Source of the DNA: Candidatus Roseilinea mizusawaensis
GTDB taxonomy: Bacteria > Chloroflexota > Anaerolineae > J036 > Brachytrichaceae
DNA length: 64,000 nt
Reading direction: 5' to 3'
Assembly (NCBI GenBank): GCA_016841965.1
Contig: JAEANN010000015.1
Location: 1 to 64,000, forward strand
Shown: positions 29,284-39,029 of the stretch, piece by piece
Layout: every line of letters begins with the position of its first letter
Numbering within the stretch: the stretch's first letter is position 1
Program-made: the position numbers and the translations under genes
Notes under the pieces: model-generated
What the model was told of the DNA's origin: nothing
The model's database searches: none
The model's input: only the letters and a program-made list of their open reading frames with translations

Positions 29284-30345
29284 TCACTCGTTGAACGCTC
29301 GTTCATTGAACGCTCGTTCGATCACGTCCTCGATGGGCGGTTCCTCGATGGTGAGGTCTTGAACCGGCTGTTCGGCAAGCAGTCGAGCCGTGATCGCGGG
29401 CACCTGATCGGCCGGCACTTGAAGGCGCTTCTTGCCGGTCTCATCTTCACCTGGCAACACGGTTCCATATGCGTCCAAGACACAGTCGTCGCAGCCGCCC
29501 AGATGCACGCTGATGATCTTGTATGGCGCGATGCGGCGGCTTAATTCATTCAATCCGCCGTCGTAGCGCAACATGCCGTGATGGATAATGATGACACGTT
29601 CACAGAGGGCCACGACATCGGCCATGTAGTGGCTGGTCAGAATAACCGTGGCGCTGTTACGACGGTTGTACTCTTTCAAGAAAGCACGAATACGGGCCTG
29701 CGCGCCCACATCCAGGCCGATCGTCGGCTCGTCCAGAAAGAGCACGCTGGGCCGGTGCAACAGAGAGGCAGCCAACTCGCACTTCATGCGCTCACCCAGC
29801 GACAGGTTGCGCACCGGCTTGCGGATAATCGGCCCCAATTCGAGCAGATCGTCCAGCTCCTGAAAAGATCGCTTGTAATCAGCGTCGCTGAGACGGTAGA
29901 TCGCTTTATTGAGGAGGAAAGAGTCAGCCGCCGGCACATCCCACGCCAGGCGGTTGCGTTGGCCCATCACCAAAGTCATCGAGCGTAGATAGCCGGCCCG
30001 TCGCTCCCAGGGTGTATAACCCAACACGCTCGCGCGGCCCGAGGTTGGGTACAACAGCCCCGACAGCATCTTCAGCGTGGTAGTCTTGCCGGCGCCATTT
30101 GGACCAAGAAAGCCAACGATCTCACCCTGATCAATCTGGAAGCTGACGCGCTGCACCGCATGAACTTCCTTGAACTTGCGCTTGAAGAAACTCTTCACTG
30201 CCGCGCCAAGACCAGCCTCGCGATCGGCGACTTTGTAGGTCTTGCTCAACTCTTCGACAACGATAGGCGGTTTGCCGTTGACGCCAGAGACCGGCAAAGC
30301 CGGCCTGGCCGTAAGTGCAGATCGATGGGCAGGTTGAGGCTGCAT
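29284..30345 (-). CDS. ABC transporter ATP-binding protein (COG4586-like)
   Basis: 353 residues. Walker A is GPNGAGKTTT, the Q-loop lies in MTLVMGQRNRLAWDVP, the signature is NLSLGERMKCELAAS, Walker B is VLFLDEPTIGLD and the switch His lies in LTSHYMADV. The N-terminal region with VKSFFKRKFKEVHAV is typical of COG4586. The last 11 residues (ERAFNERAFNE) come from a 15-base tandem duplication at the very end of the gene. It powers the two permeases encoded downstream. Confidence 0.92.
   Translation of the reverse strand: MQPQPAHRSALTARPALPVSGVNGKPPIVVEELSKTYKVADREAGLGAAVKSFFKRKFKEVHAVQRVSFQIDQGEIVGFLGPNGAGKTTTLKMLSGLLYPTSGRASVLGYTPWERRAGYLRSMTLVMGQRNRLAWDVPAADSFLLNKAIYRLSDADYKRSFQELDDLLELGPIIRKPVRNLSLGERMKCELAASLLHRPSVLFLDEPTIGLDVGAQARIRAFLKEYNRRNSATVILTSHYMADVVALCERVIIIHHGMLRYDGGLNELSRRIAPYKIISVHLGGCDDCVLDAYGTVLPGEDETGKKRLQVPADQVPAITARLLAEQPVQDLTIEEPPIEDVIERAFNERAFNE
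29291..29320. repeat. 15-base direct duplication at the 3' end of the ABC ATPase gene
   Basis: TTGAACGCTCGTTCA at 29291-29305 is followed by a copy differing only in its last base (29306-29320). It encodes the repeated pentapeptide ERAFN just before the stop codon. Confidence 0.85.
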
Positions 30346-30568
30346 ACTGTGTTATCCAGCACAAGAGTTAGATTCCAACGGGTTGAGAGTCCGACGCGGC
30401 GAAGCAAGTCAGTATACCAATATCGGCGCGGCAGCAGGATAAAGTCGCAGAACATGCATTCGACAACATCAATCCATCGTTAGGCGGAGGCCACATTGAG
30501 CTTTTCGCACAATTCAGAGGATAATGCCGCCTCGCACTGAATAGACGGCAGTGGTGGAGTAGTGCATC

Positions 30569-31411
30569 ATGTTTGCAGCCATTGACTTCGGGCTGACCAA
30601 CATCGACATCGTTGTGCTCGATCCAGAAAGCCACACGGAGCGATTTGCTACGCTGCCAGGCGCCGGCAGCGTGGATATGCCACAACTCGAACGTGCAATC
30701 GCCTGGATGGGTCATCGGCCCGAAGCGTTCGTGCGGATCGGCGTGACCGGCGGCCAGCACCGTAAACTGCCCGACACGATTGGCCAAACGCCCATTGTGA
30801 AAGTAGATGAGATCACGGCGATTGGGCTGGGCGGACTGCACCTGGCAGACAAAAAGCAGGCGCTGGTTGTGAGCGCCGGCTCGGGCACAGCGATGATCGC
30901 TGCGCGAGGCCATCACACGCAACACACCACCGGCAGCGCTGTCGGGGGTGGCACACTACAAGGCCTGGGAAAGCTATTGCTGGGCACCAGCGACGCCCAA
31001 CAAATCGATCATCTGGCCCAGCGCGGCAACTCTAACGTACCAGACCTGACACTGATCGAAGCAACCGGCGGGGCATTGGGCCAGCTGCCTGCCGACGCCA
31101 ATGCTGTGAACTTCGGGCGTTTTGCCCGCCCTGGCACATCAGCCACACGGGAGGATATCGCGGCTGCTCTGGTCGTGATGGTCGGCCAGGTGATCGCAGT
31201 CATCGCCATCAACGCTGCCCGCGCCGAACAACTGGACGATATCGTAGTCGTTGGCCATTTGGTAGATTTGCCCAGTGTGCGCAAAGTTCTCGATACTGTC
31301 GCCGGATACTATGGCGCAAGTATCGTCATCCCTCCCCGGCCGGGCTTTGCCACCGCGCTGGGCGCGCTCATCACAATCATGCAAAACCAGGTTGACACCG
31401 CTTGTGGTTAA
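30569..31411 (+). CDS. coaW: Type II pantothenate kinase-like protein
   Basis: A 280-residue actin-fold (ASKHA) kinase. The phosphate-1 motif is FAAIDFGLTNIDIVVLD. VVSAGSGTAMIAARG and TGSAVGGGTLQGLGKLLLGT match the phosphate-2 region and the GGGT-x-x-GLG stretch of the CoaW/PanK2 family. Type II enzymes phosphorylate pantothenate at the start of CoA synthesis and are usually poorly inhibited by CoA. The first motif (GLTN instead of GGT) is somewhat divergent, so substrate certainty is moderate. A divergent ABC operon lies upstream with a 223-base gap in which no RNA gene or clear promoter was recognised. Confidence 0.75.
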   Translation: MFAAIDFGLTNIDIVVLDPESHTERFATLPGAGSVDMPQLERAIAWMGHRPEAFVRIGVTGGQHRKLPDTIGQTPIVKVDEITAIGLGGLHLADKKQALVVSAGSGTAMIAARGHHTQHTTGSAVGGGTLQGLGKLLLGTSDAQQIDHLAQRGNSNVPDLTLIEATGGALGQLPADANAVNFGRFARPGTSATREDIAAALVVMVGQVIAVIAINAARAEQLDDIVVVGHLVDLPSVRKVLDTVAGYYGASIVIPPRPGFATALGALITIMQNQVDTACG

Positions 31412-31656
31412 GCCGGCCATAGGGTGCAGCCAGTCGACAGGTTGGGCGCTTAACACGCTGAACCAAAACCGCGCAGACTTTATCCAGGCGCGCGCAGCAT
31501 ACGCTACAGCGCGCGGCCCGATACCGCCCGGCGTCGCCGAGCAACATCTCTGCGCACCTTCATCTCTGTTGCAGACGCCTCTCACCTTGCCATGTTAAAA
31601 AATATCGGGATGTTAGAGCGGGGATAAAGGCAAAGAAAAGCAAAAAAAAGCAAAGC

Positions 31657-32850
31657 ATGAAGACTGTTCACATCGTTATGAGTCTGGCCGGCGCTGCGGC
31701 GCTGGCAGCGCTGGCGTGGGTGGCCCTCCAGCCCGGCCAGTACCCACTGGCCAGCGCCCGCATCGAAGCGGCCCAAGCCGATCTTGATCTGAGTGGCTAT
31801 GCGCGCGCGTTTGAACCGCGCCCTTTTGTTTTCCCTGCCGATCATGGGCCACATCCCGAATATCAGACAGAGTGGTGGTATTACACCGGCAACCTGCAAG
31901 ACAGTGCCGGCCGGCAGTTCGGCTATCAGTTCACCATCTTTCGGCGCGCTCTAACTGCTGAACCTATCACCCGCGCTTCGAATCTAGCCTCGAACCAGGT
32001 GTACTTTGCGCACTTCGCGTTGACCGATATCAACGCACAACAGCACATCGCCGCCGAGAAGTTCAGCCGGGGCGCGGGCGGCCTGGCCGGCGCATGCGCG
32101 CGCGGCGCAGCCATCCCATGCAACGACAACATATCCTTCCGCGCCTTTATCGAGGATTGGTCGGTGACCGCGCTGGATGACGAAGGCAGCACAGTGCGCA
32201 TCCTCGCCCGCCACGCCAATCACCACCTGGATTTGACACTGCGCGCCGTCAAGCCGGTGGTGTTGCATGGTGATCGTGGGCACAGCCCCAAAGGCGCACA
32301 ATCCGGCAACGCCTCTTTCTACTATTCATTGACCCGCATGCAAACAGAAGGTGAAGTCGGCTTCGATGGAAATAAGTTCTCTGTCACCGGCCTGAGCTGG
32401 ATGGATCATGAATGGAGCACCAGCGCCCTGGGCGAGAATGCGCTCGGCTGGGATTGGTTTTCCATCCAACTGGACAACCAACACGAGTTGATGCTCTTCC
32501 AGATTCGCAACGCCGACGGGTCGCTGGAGCCGGCTTCATCGGGCACACTGATCGACGCAGCCGGCCAGACCACACGCCTGACACTTGCCGACTTCACCCT
32601 GGAACCGCAAACGCTGTGGCGCAGCCCAACCAGCGGCGGGGAATATCCGGTGCGCTGGCGCATTCGCATTCCTGCCCACGAGATCGATCTGACCGTCGAA
32701 GCGCGAACGCCGGCCCAGGAAATGAACGTCTCGATCATCTACTGGGAAGGGGCAATCCGCGTGACGGGCACAGCCGGGGGTCGGGCTGTCACCGGACAGG
32801 GCTATCTGGAGATGACCGGCTACGCGCAATCGATCAACGGCAAATTCTGA
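31657..32850 (+). CDS. AttH/CrtC-like lipocalin-domain protein
   Basis: 397 residues with an N-terminal hydrophobic helix (VMSLAGAAALAALAWVAL) acting as signal or anchor. The family signature appears as HPEYQTEWWYYTGNL, FGYQFTIFRRAL, YFAHFALTDI and GLSWMDHEWSTS, as in AttH and carotenoid 1,2-hydratase (CrtC) proteins with two lipocalin-like barrels. No carotenoid genes are nearby, so a hydratase role is not supported. It is better called a secreted or anchored lipid-binding or modifying protein. It ends 16 bases from the convergent radA gene. Confidence 0.82.
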   Translation: MKTVHIVMSLAGAAALAALAWVALQPGQYPLASARIEAAQADLDLSGYARAFEPRPFVFPADHGPHPEYQTEWWYYTGNLQDSAGRQFGYQFTIFRRALTAEPITRASNLASNQVYFAHFALTDINAQQHIAAEKFSRGAGGLAGACARGAAIPCNDNISFRAFIEDWSVTALDDEGSTVRILARHANHHLDLTLRAVKPVVLHGDRGHSPKGAQSGNASFYYSLTRMQTEGEVGFDGNKFSVTGLSWMDHEWSTSALGENALGWDWFSIQLDNQHELMLFQIRNADGSLEPASSGTLIDAAGQTTRLTLADFTLEPQTLWRSPTSGGEYPVRWRIRIPAHEIDLTVEARTPAQEMNVSIIYWEGAIRVTGTAGGRAVTGQGYLEMTGYAQSINGKF

Positions 32851-32865
32851 GGCAGCCGGCACAGA

Positions 32866-34281
<1,416 letters not shown>

Positions 34282-34326
34282 GCCGCCAGTGTAGCACAAA
34301 CGTTCTGCAAGAGCGCCGACACGGGC

Positions 34327-34378
34327 AATCCGTCAATCGTCAATTGACAATCGTTCAATTGTTCAATCGTCCATTGTC
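34327..34378. repeat. Heptanucleotide array between radA and the lipoprotein gene
   Basis: GTCAATC, GTCAATT, GACAATC and GTTCAAT-type 7-base units in mixed orientation, which can also form short hairpins (CAATTGACAATCGTTCAATTG). The array occupies most of the spacer between divergent genes, where promoters would be expected. Confidence 0.7.
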
Positions 34379-34404
34379 ACCCTCACACAGGTATACTCTT
34401 CGCG

Positions 34405-35700
34405 ATGATTGCTACTGCAACACGATTAGTCTTCGGCGCGATGATACTGATCGGCCTGTTGTCGGCTTGCCAAAACGCTGGCGGCGCACCACTCAGCGCC
34501 GTCAGCGTGGAACCATCGGTGATCAGCCCCAACGCAGACGGCACAGACGACCTGGCGCGCATCACATATCGCGTGAACGCGCCGGCGCGCATCAGCATCT
34601 ATCTGACCGGCGCCGACGGCGCGCGCTTCGATCTGCGCCGTGACGTGCAACGCTCTCCCAGCCCGGCGCCTTACGAAATTCTCTTCAACGGTGTGGCGAA
34701 TGGCCGGCTGATGGCGAACGGTAACTACACCTGGCACGTCGAGGCTGTCAGCGATGCCGGCGTCACCTCCTTCAGCGGCACCTTGCGCATCGCGCAGGCC
34801 GACATGCCCTTTCCAAAAATCGAAGACTTCACGCTGTCCAGTCCGATCTTCACACCCAACCGCGACGGCATCGACGACCGTGTGTACATCAATGTGTATC
34901 TGACAGCGCGGGCGCGCCTGAACGTATACGTGGTGGGCGACAACGGCTTCCGCTACGAGGTGCAGCGCCGCGAGGGCCTGCAACTCGTTTCAGACAGCGC
35001 CGAGTTAGCGCCGGGGCGCTACAGCTACGACTACGACGGCGGGATCGACCTGGGGGCCGATCCGCCGCCCAACGGGGTGTACACCCTCGTCGCTCAAAGT
35101 CAGGACGCCATGGGACAGAGCGATACGGTGACAGCTTCACTCACGATCACCCAGAGCGGCCGGCCGAATGCCGAGATCGTGGTGCAGCCCGACGGCAGCG
35201 GCGTGCAGTGGGCGCGCGCAGCCGGTGCGGCATTGCCCGGCAATCCCAACGAAACCCAACGCCTCACATTCGGAATCGGCGAAACGCTTTACTTCACAAT
35301 GGCAGTGCGCAACACCGGCCTGGTGCCCATCCGCACTGCCGGCCCTTTCGACCCGAACGACTGCTATCGCATGGATGAAAACCGCTACACCAAAGGCTTC
35401 CCCCAGGAGCCAGGGGTGTTCCGTGTCGGCGTGGACTACGAAACCAACACCGGCAGCGACCATCCATGGCGTTGGGGCGTCGGTTCGCTCGATGATCTGG
35501 ACATCGTGATGCGCGATGGGCAGCCGCTGTACTATCTCGCGCCGGGCAAACAGGTGCTGGTGCGGGGATGCATTCGGCTCACGCAAGTGCCGGTGCGCAA
35601 TCCGTTCTACGTGTGGGCCTCGCTCATCCACGAAGACGTGGAGATCGCCGCCATCAATAACCGCGTGTCGCCGGTGTTGATCCAGTTAGTTCAGCCGTAA
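34405..35700 (+). CDS. Secreted lipoprotein with FlgD-Ig-like repeats
   Basis: 431 residues with a lipoprotein signal ending LLSACQ. Two Ig-like repeats carry the calcium-type signature seen in surface proteins: VISPNADGTDDLARITY and IFTPNRDGIDDRVYINV. A C-terminal beta-rich region (residues about 270-431) of unknown family contains Cys in NDCYRMDENR and RGCIRL. It is probably a cell-surface structural or binding protein. The next gene is a GT2 glycosyltransferase, but no functional link is demonstrated. Confidence 0.8.
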   Translation: MIATATRLVFGAMILIGLLSACQNAGGAPLSAVSVEPSVISPNADGTDDLARITYRVNAPARISIYLTGADGARFDLRRDVQRSPSPAPYEILFNGVANGRLMANGNYTWHVEAVSDAGVTSFSGTLRIAQADMPFPKIEDFTLSSPIFTPNRDGIDDRVYINVYLTARARLNVYVVGDNGFRYEVQRREGLQLVSDSAELAPGRYSYDYDGGIDLGADPPPNGVYTLVAQSQDAMGQSDTVTASLTITQSGRPNAEIVVQPDGSGVQWARAAGAALPGNPNETQRLTFGIGETLYFTMAVRNTGLVPIRTAGPFDPNDCYRMDENRYTKGFPQEPGVFRVGVDYETNTGSDHPWRWGVGSLDDLDIVMRDGQPLYYLAPGKQVLVRGCIRLTQVPVRNPFYVWASLIHEDVEIAAINNRVSPVLIQLVQP

Positions 35701-35738
35701 GCGGCCCGCTGCGGTTACACTTGCAGAGCACATCAATC

Positions 35739-36614
35739 ATGACCTGCGCTGAACTGGCCGTCGTCATTGTTTCGTGGAATGTGCGCGCGTTGTTGCGCGA
35801 CTGCTTGGCCTCACTCTTGCGCGAAGCGCCCATCGACACAACAGTGATCGTGGTAGACAGTGCATCGACCGACGGCACACCGGACATGGTGCGAGCCGAT
35901 TTCCCGGCAGTCCACTTGATCGCTTGCGCCGAGAACATCGGCTATGTGAGAGGCAACAACTTGGGGCTGCGCGCGCTGGGGCTGACGGATGGGGCGCCGG
36001 CCGGAGACCAGACCCTGCCGGCGAGTCGCCAATCGCCGCGTTTTGTCTGGTTGCTCAACCCCGACACCGAGGTGCTTCCCGGCGCTGTCTCGATCCTGCT
36101 CGACTTCATGCGCGAGCATCCGCGTTGCGGATTATGCGGCCCGAAATTGATTCACCCCGATGGCAGCCTGCAACATGGGGCGTTTGAATTTCCCGGCCTG
36201 ACGCAGCTCTTGTTGGAAACACAGCCGGTATTATGGCGTTTTCGCGGCAGCAGGCTGGATGGCCGCTACGCCGGCCGGCAATACGAATCCGGCCAGCCTT
36301 TCCCCATCGGCCATCCCCTTGGTGCAGCCATGCTGGCGCGGGCCGAAGCAATCGCGCAGGTCGGGTTGCTCGATCCCAAATTCGAAATGTACTCCGAAGA
36401 GATCGACTGGGCCATGCGGATGAAGCAGGCCGGCTGGGAACGCTGGTGCGTGCCGGCGGCGGTCGTCAAACATTACGGCGGCGCCAGCAGCGGGCAGGTC
36501 AGTGAGCGCGCCGAGCGCATCAAGTGGCGCAGCCGGCTGCACTATTATCACAAGCACTACTCCCCACTCAAGCGATGGCTTGCCACACGTCTGGTGCTGC
36601 ACCTCTGCGCTTGA
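35739..36614 (+). CDS. Family 2 glycosyltransferase
   Basis: 291 residues. GT-A fold signatures are LAVVIVSWNVRALLRDCL, TVIVVDSASTDGTPDMV, NIGYVRGNNLGLRALG and the metal-binding NPDTEVLPGA, with acceptor-side motifs HPDGSLQHGAFEFPG and MYSEEIDWAMRMKQAGW. It resembles rhamnosyltransferase-like GT2 enzymes that build surface polysaccharide. The ATG at 35739 is preferred over a TTG at 35721. Donor and acceptor are unknown. Confidence 0.9.
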   Translation: MTCAELAVVIVSWNVRALLRDCLASLLREAPIDTTVIVVDSASTDGTPDMVRADFPAVHLIACAENIGYVRGNNLGLRALGLTDGAPAGDQTLPASRQSPRFVWLLNPDTEVLPGAVSILLDFMREHPRCGLCGPKLIHPDGSLQHGAFEFPGLTQLLLETQPVLWRFRGSRLDGRYAGRQYESGQPFPIGHPLGAAMLARAEAIAQVGLLDPKFEMYSEEIDWAMRMKQAGWERWCVPAAVVKHYGGASSGQVSERAERIKWRSRLHYYHKHYSPLKRWLATRLVLHLCA

Positions 36615-36646
36615 CCCCTACCCGTCTCAACACAAGTATCACGCGC

Positions 36647-36691
36647 CGAGAGCACTCTCAACGAGAGCACTCTCAACGAGAGCACTCTCAA
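36647..36691. repeat. Three perfect 15-base tandem repeats with internal dyad
   Basis: CGAGAGCACTCTCAA occurs three times head to tail. Each unit holds the palindrome GAGAG-CA-CTCTC, so each copy could form a small hairpin or bind a dimeric protein. The array lies between the 3' ends of two convergent genes. There is no T run, so it is not a canonical terminator. Confidence 0.9.
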
Positions 36692-36721
36692 CGATGACGC
36701 TGGATGAAGTCCACAGCCCGT

Positions 36722-37312
36722 TCAGCAGCCGATCAGACGGCCCTGCGAAGGCGTGAAACGTTCGGCAGACAAAATGACCCCACTTGCGCCGGCGCCTTCC
36801 CGCTTGCCAACCTGATCGCCGGCGGCTGCGGGCTTCGCTCTGGCCTGAGCTTTGCGCCACTCGCGCAGACGGGCAATCTCGTCTGGCAAAATGGCATAGC
36901 GCGCCGCCGATTGAATCAGATGATCGACCAGCGTCGCCGAGAGCTGGCGGCACAAGTCGCCGGCATCTGTGAAAGCGTGCCACTTGGCGTGCCGTGACAG
37001 CTCGCGGGCAAACGCCTCGCCGGCCGGTGTGCGCAAGACATCGCGTTTGGAGAACAGGATCGGCGCATGGCCGGCGCGCCGGGCGACCTGCCATTCCAGC
37101 CCAACCGGCGCGCGCACATCGCAGCCCAACAGCAGCAGATGAATGTCCGCCTGCGCGACCGCATCGAGATCAGGTTCGCAATCATCCAGCGGTGTCTGGG
37201 CCACACGCCAGCCCAGTGAGGTTGGAACTTCGGGAATCAGCCGGCTCAGCGCCTCGCGCTCATCCATCAAATCGGAAGCGGCTGAGATGTAAATCAGAAC
37301 GCGGTCTGTCAT
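36722..37312 (-). CDS. DUF4062/TIR-like domain protein
   Basis: 196 residues from MTDRVLIYISAASDLMDERE. This start matches DUF4062 and related TIR/nucleoside-deoxyribosyltransferase-like domains (hhhS-x-x-x-D-h-x-x-ER). The segment ADIHLLLLGCDVRAPVGLEWQVARRAGHAPILF contains a Gly-x-Glu-Trp that sits where such folds carry a catalytic or ligand-binding Glu. The C-terminal 60 residues are basic and unlike known domains. These domains occur in NTPase-linked signalling and defence proteins; here the domain is alone beside purF. Catalytic activity is inference only. Confidence 0.55.
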   Translation of the reverse strand: MTDRVLIYISAASDLMDEREALSRLIPEVPTSLGWRVAQTPLDDCEPDLDAVAQADIHLLLLGCDVRAPVGLEWQVARRAGHAPILFSKRDVLRTPAGEAFARELSRHAKWHAFTDAGDLCRQLSATLVDHLIQSAARYAILPDEIARLREWRKAQARAKPAAAGDQVGKREGAGASGVILSAERFTPSQGRLIGC

Positions 37313-37358
37313 TCGAGCATACTCTGCTTGGTCTTGCAGGGGGACCCTGTCACAGGCC

Positions 37359-39020
37359 CTAGCCCCACGTCGCTTCAAACAGCATCTTGTCGCGCTCGTC
37401 GCTGAAAAGCCAGTTGGGAATGCGAATCGGATACACGCCGGAGAAGCAGGCCGTGCAGTTGCCGATCTCATGGTGGGCTACACGATCGTGCACAGTTGCG
37501 TCAGCAGCATCTCCATTCGCGACCCACATGCCATCTTGCACAGCGCGGATCATGCCGTTTAAGCTGAGGTAAGCTAGGCTGTCCGCGCCGATCTGCTTGC
37601 AGATTTCCTGCACACCCATACGATGGGCGATCAACTCTTTATAGGTCGCCATGTCCACGCCCATGAAGCAGGGGTGACGCACCGGCGGCGACGACACTCG
37701 CACATGCACTTCACGCGCCCCGCCGTCGCGCACCAGTTGAATCAGCGGGCCGACCGTGTTGCCGCGCACGATTGAATCGTCGATCAACACCACGCGTTTG
37801 TTCTTCAGGTTGGCAGTGAGCGGGTTGAATTTAAGGTTGACGCCCAGCTTGCGCAGTTCGTCGTCCGGCTGGATGAATGTGCGGCCGATATAGCGGTTCT
37901 TGGTCAGCCCCTCGCTGAAAGGGATTCCGGACTCTTGGCTGAAGCCAATGGCGGCGGGCGTCGCCGAGTCTGGCACGCCAAACACAATATCGGCGTCGGC
38001 GGGCGCCTCGCGGGCGAGTTGCCGGCCCAGCCGCTGGCGCACCTCGTGAATCACCTGGCCCTGCAAACACGAATCCGGGCGCGCGAAATAGACGTACTCG
38101 AAAATGCACAGCGCCGGCAGCGCAAGCTCGCGCCCCTGGGTCGAGGTAATCCCGTTACGATCCAGCCGCACGATTTCGCCAGGCTTCACCTCGCGGATGA
38201 ATTCCGCGCCGACTGTCATCAGTGCGCACGATTCAGACGCGACGACATACCCGTCGTTGCCCAACGCGCCCAGGCACAGCGGCCGCAGACCGTGCGGGTC
38301 ACGCGCGGCATACACAGCGTCACGGGTCAGAATCACCAGGCAATACGCGCCTTCGGCCACCTGCATAAAGGCGCGAATGCGCTGCTCCCACCGATCGCTT
38401 GGATTTGCAATTTTGGATTTTGGATCTTGGACTGTGGATTTGCCGTTGGCGGGCGCGGGGACGCTTGCCGGCAGAAAATCATCGCGCGCCCTGTCGTCCC
38501 ACACTTCCGGCGGCGCGGCCAGCATCTGCGTGATGACCTCGCTATCGGTGGTGGAAGAGAGACCGACACCGCGCTCGAGCAGCCGGCGGCGCAATTCCAG
38601 CGCGTTGGTCAGGTTGCCGTTGTGTCCCACACCCAGCGGGCCGTAGATCGTCTCGATCAGATAGGGCTGCGCGTTGCGAAGATGGGAGGAGCCGGTGGTG
38701 GAGTAGCGCGTGTGGCCGATGGCCAGGTGCCCCTTCAGCGGGCGCAGATTGTCCTCGTCGAAGACCTGCGCCACCAGCCCCATGTCTTTGTGGATGTAGG
38801 CCGCCCGGCCATCGCTGGTGGCAATGCCGGCGCTCTCTTGCCCGCGATGCTGAAGGGCGTACAACCCGAAGAAGGTCAGGCGGGCCACATCACGCCCCGG
38901 CGCGTACACGCCGAAGACGCCGCAGGCCTCGTGGGGGCCATCGTCAGCATTTGGATTTTGGATTTGGGACTGGCGATTGGCAATTGACGATTGAGAATTG
39001 ACGATTGACAATTGATCCAT
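37359..39020 (-). CDS. purF: Amidophosphoribosyltransferase with repeat-derived propeptide and loop
   Basis: First step of purine synthesis, making phosphoribosylamine from PRPP and glutamine. 553 residues, longer than the usual 460-510. The N-terminal nucleophile is Cys33 in EACGVFGVY, so a 32-residue propeptide must be removed; most of it (residues 4-23) is encoded by a heptamer array. A second array encodes about 15 residues near 195-210 (GKSTVQDPKSKIANP). The PRPP site is VVLIDDSIVRGNT. Cys in ALCIFEYVYF, RHPCFMG and GNCTACFSG match the [4Fe-4S] ligands of Bacillus-type PurF. It starts 9 bases after purC. Confidence 0.95.
   Translation of the reverse strand: MDQLSIVNSQSSIANRQSQIQNPNADDGPHEACGVFGVYAPGRDVARLTFFGLYALQHRGQESAGIATSDGRAAYIHKDMGLVAQVFDEDNLRPLKGHLAIGHTRYSTTGSSHLRNAQPYLIETIYGPLGVGHNGNLTNALELRRRLLERGVGLSSTTDSEVITQMLAAPPEVWDDRARDDFLPASVPAPANGKSTVQDPKSKIANPSDRWEQRIRAFMQVAEGAYCLVILTRDAVYAARDPHGLRPLCLGALGNDGYVVASESCALMTVGAEFIREVKPGEIVRLDRNGITSTQGRELALPALCIFEYVYFARPDSCLQGQVIHEVRQRLGRQLAREAPADADIVFGVPDSATPAAIGFSQESGIPFSEGLTKNRYIGRTFIQPDDELRKLGVNLKFNPLTANLKNKRVVLIDDSIVRGNTVGPLIQLVRDGGAREVHVRVSSPPVRHPCFMGVDMATYKELIAHRMGVQEICKQIGADSLAYLSLNGMIRAVQDGMWVANGDAADATVHDRVAHHEIGNCTACFSGVYPIRIPNWLFSDERDKMLFEATWG
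38400..38443. repeat. In-frame heptanucleotide array inside purF
   Basis: TTTTGGA-type units (GATTTGCAATTTTGGATTTT, then GGATCTTGGACTGTGGA) encode STVQDPKSKIAN on the minus strand within the glutaminase domain. This is an extra loop relative to the conserved flanks. Confidence 0.8.
38949..39016. repeat. Heptanucleotide array encoding the PurF propeptide
   Basis: TTTTGGA-type units change into GATTGGC/AATTGAC-type units and together encode residues 2-24 of PurF. No other in-frame ATG lies between the array and Cys33, so translation has to pass through it. Confidence 0.8.
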
Positions 39021-39029
39021 CTTGCTGTT

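Noticed and set aside
30346-30568. Possible tRNA-like segment (GGGTTGAGAGTCCGACGC) in the gap before coaW
   Set aside because: No acceptor stem or anticodon arm could be paired with it.
31657-32850. Carotenoid 1,2-hydratase (CrtC) function
   Set aside because: Only the shared lipocalin-type signature is present and no carotenoid genes are nearby, so the specific enzyme name is not supported.
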